Below are positions 6,040-9,090 of a DNA stretch of 9,090 nucleotides, one piece after another. Source of the DNA: an uncultured Sphingobium sp. GTDB taxonomy: Bacteria; Pseudomonadota; Alphaproteobacteria; Sphingomonadales; Sphingomonadaceae. How positions within the stretch are numbered: the stretch's first letter is position 1; each line of letters begins with the position of its first letter. The notes under the pieces were generated by a model that searched no databases, was not told where the DNA came from, and saw nothing but the letters and a program-made list of their open reading frames with translations. The stretch covers positions 1-9,090 of the forward strand of contig CAJYHD010000499.1 in the NCBI GenBank assembly GCA_913773715.1. Reading direction: 5' to 3'. Both the position numbers and the translations under genes were made by a program.

Positions 6040-6750
6040 TTATTCGCGCTCGCCGGTCAGGCTCAGCAGCATCTGGAACAGGTTGACGAAGTTCAGGTAC
6101 AGCGACAGCGCGCCCATCACCTGCAACTTGGCTGCCATCTCAGTCCCGGCAAAGGCGAAGTATTCCGACTTGATGCGCTGCACGTCCCAGGCCGTGAGGC
6201 CAGTGAAGATCACGACGCCGAGGATCGACACCACCATCTGCAACGCCGACGATCCGACGAAGATATTGATGAGGCTTGCCACCAGGATGCCGATCAGGCC
6301 CATGATGAGGAAGCTGCCGACGCGGGTCAGGTCACGCTTTGTCGTGTAGCCCCACAGCGCCATCGCGAGGAACATCACGGCGGCGGAGAAGAAGGCTTGC
6401 GCGATGCTTGCGCCTGTGAAGACGAGGAAGACGCTGGCCAGCGATACGCCCATCACCGCCGAGAAGGCATAGAAGGCGAGGCGCGCGCCCGAGGTCGTCA
6501 TCTTTTCGATGCGGAAGCTGAAGAAGAAGACGAAGGCCAGCGGCGCGAAGATCGCCACCCATTTCAGCGGCGTGCCGAAGATCGCGGCGGCGACCGGCGG
6601 CGTGTTGGCGACGAAGGCGGCGACCAGGCCGGTGATGACCAGGCCAAGTCCCATGTTGCGGAAGACGCCCAGCATATGCGCGCGCAGCCCGGCATCGGTA
6701 TCCACCGACCGGCTGGCGCCAAAGCCCGGCATGCGTGCGGGTTCGTTCAC
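6040..6750 (-). CDS. Bax inhibitor-1/YccA/YbhL family membrane protein, 236 aa, GTG start
   Basis: This is an inner-membrane protein of the BI-1 (TMBIM) family. E. coli YccA of this family modulates FtsH proteolysis and protects SecY, and the bacterial homologue BsYetJ is a pH-sensitive calcium leak channel. The role here is inferred only at family level. Seven hydrophobic segments are visible at about residues 31-49, 62-78, 89-111, 115-134, 143-164, 170-187 and 207-230. Family landmarks are TAWDVQRIKSEY (186-197), with the conserved Asp189, and LYLNFVNLFQMLL (217-229) in the last segment. The GTG at 6748-6750 is chosen because GGAG (6764-6761) lies ten bases upstream; an ATG at residue 7 has no such site. 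A structured leader precedes it and a strong terminator follows it, so it looks monocistronic, though read-through from cysS is possible. Confidence 0.95.
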   Translation of the reverse strand: MNEPARMPGFGASRSVDTDAGLRAHMLGVFRNMGLGLVITGLVAAFVANTPPVAAAIFGTPLKWVAIFAPLAFVFFFSFRIEKMTTSGARLAFYAFSAVMGVSLASVFLVFTGASIAQAFFSAAVMFLAMALWGYTTKRDLTRVGSFLIMGLIGILVASLINIFVGSSALQMVVSILGVVIFTGLTAWDVQRIKSEYFAFAGTEMAAKLQVMGALSLYLNFVNLFQMLLSLTGERE

Positions 6751-6753
6751 GGT

Positions 6754-6895
6754 TCACTCGCTCCATTTAAATGTTGGTTCGAGTGAGCCCGGTGCGGTCT
6801 TCTGCGGCGAGAGAGGGGGCAATTACCGCAAAACCTGCACCGAGCACACTCGATGCGGTCCGACATCGCGACATGGAACGAGGGGGAGAGTTCCA
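6754..6895 (-). promoter_or_regulatory. structured 5' leader (or small RNA) of the Bax inhibitor-1 family gene with CU-rich loops
   Basis: Three hairpins occur in a row on the minus strand. First, TGGAAC (6895-6890) pairs with GTTCCA (6879-6874) around the loop TCTCCCCCTC. Second, CGGTGC (6842-6837) pairs with GCACCG (6795-6790), with inner TGCGG (6830-6826) and CCGCA (6807-6803) around the loop TAATTGCCCCCTCTCTCG. Third, TCACTCG (6786-6780) pairs with CGAGTGA (6760-6754), with the gene's GGAG in the loop next to the 3' arm and the GTG start four bases beyond. CU-rich loops are a known device for binding Shine-Dalgarno sequences in alphaproteobacterial small RNAs. A conserved ybhL leader RNA has been described ahead of genes of this family in alphaproteobacteria; I cannot align to its consensus from memory. 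The pairings are seen; the regulation is inferred. Confidence 0.45.
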
Positions 6896-6942
6896 GATCG
6901 CCAGAGGGGCCCGGCCCGCATGAGCAATTTGGGGAGAGGAAC

Positions 6943-6971
6943 GCCGCCGCGCAAGGGACGGGCGCGGCGGC
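6943..6971. terminator. strong GC hairpin downstream of cysS
   Basis: GCCGCCGCGC (6943-6952) and GCGCGGCGGC (6962-6971) pair perfectly over ten bases around a nine-base loop. It begins 35 bases after the cysS stop and probably terminates or protects that transcript. However, no T-run follows on the minus strand. On the plus strand it is followed by AACATTTTATT, a better terminator context, although no plus-strand gene is seen. Between here and the BI-1 leader, the stretch 6896-6942 holds another CU-rich run on the minus strand (plus-strand ggggagagg, 6931-6939) and nothing else recognised. Confidence 0.4.
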
Positions 6972-7006
6972 AACATTTTATTACAATCGCACGTCCTAGA
7001 GCGATT

Positions 7007-8524
7007 TCAGGCCAGCGTCAGCCGCCAGTCCCAGCGCAGCGGATCGCCGTCCATCACCTCGACCCCGCGTGCGATCAGGGCGTCGCGGATTTCGTCGGAC
7101 AGCGCGAAGTCCCTGCCGGCGCGGGCTGCGGTGCGGCGTTCGAGTTCGGCATCGATTTCTTGCGGAGTGATCGCGGCATCCTTGGGTCGGAGGCGCAGAT
7201 CGGCGCGGGTGAGCGTCAGCAGGTTGAGGCCGAGTGCAGCATCGAAGGCGGCGATCAGGCACAGCTTCTCGTCAACCGGCACCTTCTTCATGCCGATCGC
7301 TTCCTCCAGCAGCGGGAGCGCGCGCGGCGTCATAAGGTCGTCGGCGATGGCTGCGTCGAACTGTTCGAGCAGCGGCACCAGTTTGGGATGGAGGTTGGCG
7401 CGAAGATAGTTGAGACGGGGCGATTGCCATGTCACGCCCTCTGCGCGGGATTTGAGACCTTCCACGCCCATGACGAGGCGTTTGAGGCGTGTGAGCGCAG
7501 CGGCGACGCCTTCCGCGCTGAACTCCAGCTCGGACCGATAGTGTGCGCCGAGGCAGAGCAAGCGATAGGCCAGTGGATGCACGCCCGCGTCGATGAGGCT
7601 GAAGAGGGTGGTGAAGCCACCCTTCGATTTGCTCATCTTGCCCTGACGGTCGACCAGAAAGTTGTTGTGCATCCACCAGCGCGCGCCGGTGAAGCCTGCG
7701 TCAGCCGCGCTGACGTCCGCGCCGCAGCAGCTATGGAACGCCTGATTTTGGGCGATTTCATTGGGATGGTGAATCTCGCGATGGTCGATGCCGCCGGTGT
7801 GGATGTCGAACGGATGGCCGAGCCTTGCCTCGCTCATCACCGAACATTCGAGATGCCAGCCCGGCGCGCCCTTCCCCCAGGGGCTGTCCCATTCCATCTG
7901 CCGCTGTTCGCCCGGCGGCGACTTGCGCCAGATGGCGAAGTCGCTCGGGTGGCGCTTGCCTGCGACCGGATCGATGCGGGCGTGCGCCGCATCGTCGCGG
8001 CCCCCGGCGAGCGCGCCATAATCCGGCACGGTCGTGCTGTCGAAATAGAGGCCGCTCTCCACCTCATAACAATGCGCAGGGGCGATCTTTTCCGCGAAGG
8101 CGATCATCTGCGGCACATAGTCGGTCGCGACGGTCCATTCGCTCGGCGCAAGGATGTTGAGGTCGGCGATGTTGGACTTGAACGCGTCGGTATAATGGGC
8201 GGCGATGTCCCAGATGCTCTTTGCACTGGCGCGCGCCGCCGCCTCCATCTTGTCGTCGCCCGCGTCGGCGTCGCTCGTCAGATGGCCGACATCGGTGATG
8301 TTGATGATGTGAGTGACGTCCAGCCCCTTCCACAGCAGGGTGCGGCGCAGCGTGTCGGTGAAGACATAGGCGCGCAGATTGCCGAGATGGGCATAGTTAT
8401 AGACGGTCGGGCCGCAGCTATAGACGCGCGCATGGTTCGGTTCGATCGGCGCGAAGGCTTCGACCGCGCGGGTGAGGCTGTTGAACAGGCGCAGGGGCGC
8501 TGTGGCGTGCTGGTCGTCGGACAT
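7007..8524 (-). CDS. cysS: cysteinyl-tRNA synthetase, 505 aa
   Basis: This cytoplasmic class I synthetase charges tRNA-Cys with cysteine. The Rossmann core starts with SCGPTVYNYAHLGNLR (36-51), which holds the HIGH motif as HLGN (46-49). The signature KMSKS is at 296-300 in QGKMSKSKGGF. The zinc site that recognises the cysteine thiol is complete: C37, C227 (HLECS), H252 and E256 (HHPNE), matching C28, C209, H234 and E238 of E. coli. The tRNA-binding helical and C-terminal parts follow, with DEIRDALIARGVEVMDG near the end typical of the family. At 505 residues it is longer than the about 460 of E. coli. The extra length includes segments around residues 265-283 and in the C-terminal half. The ATG at 8522-8524 lacks a strong ribosome binding site. 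The ABC-F gene ends 47 bases upstream on the same strand. No amino-acid-responsive leader was recognised. Confidence 0.98.
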   Translation of the reverse strand: MSDDQHATAPLRLFNSLTRAVEAFAPIEPNHARVYSCGPTVYNYAHLGNLRAYVFTDTLRRTLLWKGLDVTHIINITDVGHLTSDADAGDDKMEAAARASAKSIWDIAAHYTDAFKSNIADLNILAPSEWTVATDYVPQMIAFAEKIAPAHCYEVESGLYFDSTTVPDYGALAGGRDDAAHARIDPVAGKRHPSDFAIWRKSPPGEQRQMEWDSPWGKGAPGWHLECSVMSEARLGHPFDIHTGGIDHREIHHPNEIAQNQAFHSCCGADVSAADAGFTGARWWMHNNFLVDRQGKMSKSKGGFTTLFSLIDAGVHPLAYRLLCLGAHYRSELEFSAEGVAAALTRLKRLVMGVEGLKSRAEGVTWQSPRLNYLRANLHPKLVPLLEQFDAAIADDLMTPRALPLLEEAIGMKKVPVDEKLCLIAAFDAALGLNLLTLTRADLRLRPKDAAITPQEIDAELERRTAARAGRDFALSDEIRDALIARGVEVMDGDPLRWDWRLTLA

Positions 8525-8538
8525 GGCGCAAGGCCATG
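8522..8538 (-). promoter_or_regulatory. small hairpin containing the cysS start codon
   Basis: The minus-strand arms CATGGC (8538-8533) and GCCATG (8527-8522) pair perfectly around a five-base loop, with the cysS ATG in the 3' arm. An out-of-frame ATG occupies the 5' arm. It could lower initiation at cysS, but six-base stems of this kind arise by chance in GC-rich DNA. Confidence 0.2.
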
Positions 8539-8571
8539 CGACAGGGCAGGCCTGGCGTCAATCGCCGCGCG

Positions 8572-9090
8572 TCATTCCTCCAGCGCGGCGGTTGCTTCCA
8601 TCCAGGCTTCCTCGGCGGCTCCCAGCTTCTTCTCCACCTCGGCGCGCTTCACCATCAGTTGCGAGCTGGTCATCTTCGCCTCCGCGCCGGTCGCGGTCTT
8701 GGGATCGAACAGCGCCTGATCGATGCGGCTGCGTTCGGCGGTAAGCGTCGCCATCTCGCGATCGATCTTCGACAGCGCATTCTTCGCCGCCTTCTGCCGC
8801 TCGCGCCATTCGGCCGCCGCGCGCTTTTCCGCCTTGCGATCGACCTTGGGCGCATCGCCGCCGCTGCCCGATCCATCCGCCTTGCGCAGGATGATGTCGG
8901 TATAGTCGTCCAGGCTGCCGTCGAAAGGCTGCGCCGTGCCGCCATCGACCAGCACCAGCCGGTCGGCGGCGAGTTCGATCATGTGCCGGTCATGGCTGAC
9001 GATCACCACTGCGCCCGAATATTCGTTGAGAGCCTGCACCAGCGCTTCGCGGCTGTCGACGTCCAGATGGTTGGTCGGTTCGTCGAGGAT
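8572..9090 (-). CDS. ABC-F family ATP-binding protein (C-terminal 172 residues, 5' end outside window)
   Basis: This is a soluble twin-ATPase of the ABC-F family (Uup/EttA/YheS type), which acts on ribosomes rather than as a membrane transporter. The visible part starts at the end of the second nucleotide-binding domain. The Walker B and following motif ILDEPTNHLD spans fragment residues 1-10 and is diagnostic of ABC-F. The switch histidine is H33 in VIVSHDRHMIE, then comes the typical AADRLVLVDGGTAQPFDGSLDDY stretch (about 40-62). The last about 100 residues are charged and helical (DRKAEKRAAAEWRERQKAAKNA, then KRAEVEKKLGAAEEAW), consistent with the C-terminal coiled coil of Uup-like members. 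The N-terminal domain, inter-domain linker and subfamily-defining arm lie off the right edge, so subfamily and any antibiotic-resistance role cannot be judged. The TGA at 8572-8574 ends the gene, 47 bases before cysS on the same strand. Confidence 0.93.
   Translation of the reverse strand: MLDEPTNHLDVDSREALVQALNEYSGAVVIVSHDRHMIELAADRLVLVDGGTAQPFDGSLDDYTDIILRKADGSGSGGDAPKVDRKAEKRAAAEWRERQKAAKNALSKIDREMATLTAERSRIDQALFDPKTATGAEAKMTSSQLMVKRAEVEKKLGAAEEAWMEATAALEE

Noticed and set aside
6767..6976. 69-codon minus-strand frame in the cysS/Bax inhibitor-1 spacer
   Set aside because: The region is better explained by hairpins and CU-rich loops; the translation is low in complexity and resembles no family.
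6509..8719. 736-codon open frame on the plus strand
   Set aside because: It lies antisense to cysS and the 5' end of the Bax inhibitor-1 gene, and its translation shows no domain. Long antisense frames are common in GC-rich genes with strong third-position bias.
1..9090. Insertion sequence, prophage, CRISPR array or defence system
   Set aside because: No transposase, integrase, direct-repeat array, terminal inverted repeats or toxin/nuclease-like gene is visible; coding content is housekeeping and composition is even.

Overview
The window looks like chromosomal core sequence from a high-GC alphaproteobacterium, most likely a sphingomonad (Sphingomonas, Sphingobium or Novosphingobium type). 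This rests on the character of the RpoN, LptB, CysS and MarR-like proteins and on the uniform GC-rich codon use. It is an inference without a database search. All ten genes I support lie on the minus strand, and I see no insertion sequence, phage gene, CRISPR array or other mobile DNA.

In transcription order (right to left) the layout is: the C-terminal end of an ABC-F ATPase (8572-9090), cysS (7007-8524), a 256-base structured intergenic region, a Bax inhibitor-1/YccA family membrane protein (6040-6750) with a clear intrinsic terminator, lptB (5099-5884), rpoN (3542-5053), a 230-base spacer with inverted repeats, a class IV D-amino-acid aminotransferase (2460-3311), a 189-base lower-GC spacer, a MarR-type regulator with an extra N-terminal domain (1272-2270), tRNA-Val(TAC) with encoded CCA (1153-1228), a small zf-CHCC zinc-binding protein (868-1095), and the N-terminal part of tldD (1-824).

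Functionally this is a housekeeping set. cysS serves translation, and the ABC-F protein probably acts on ribosomes. lptB powers lipopolysaccharide transport and rpoN is sigma-54. TldD is half of a metalloprotease. The aminotransferase probably feeds D-amino acids to cell-wall synthesis. The lptB-rpoN pair is a familiar proteobacterial neighbourhood, but its usual partners lptC/lptA (upstream) and hpf/ptsN (downstream) are not adjacent here.

The most interesting signal is noncoding. The leader of the Bax inhibitor-1 gene can fold into successive hairpins, two of which expose CU-rich loops that resemble anti-Shine-Dalgarno loops. A third places the gene's own GGAG in a loop just before the GTG start. 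Second in interest are interleaved inverted repeats between rpoN and the aminotransferase gene that have the topology of an H-type pseudoknot. Both were found by eye and neither has been tested by folding or comparison.
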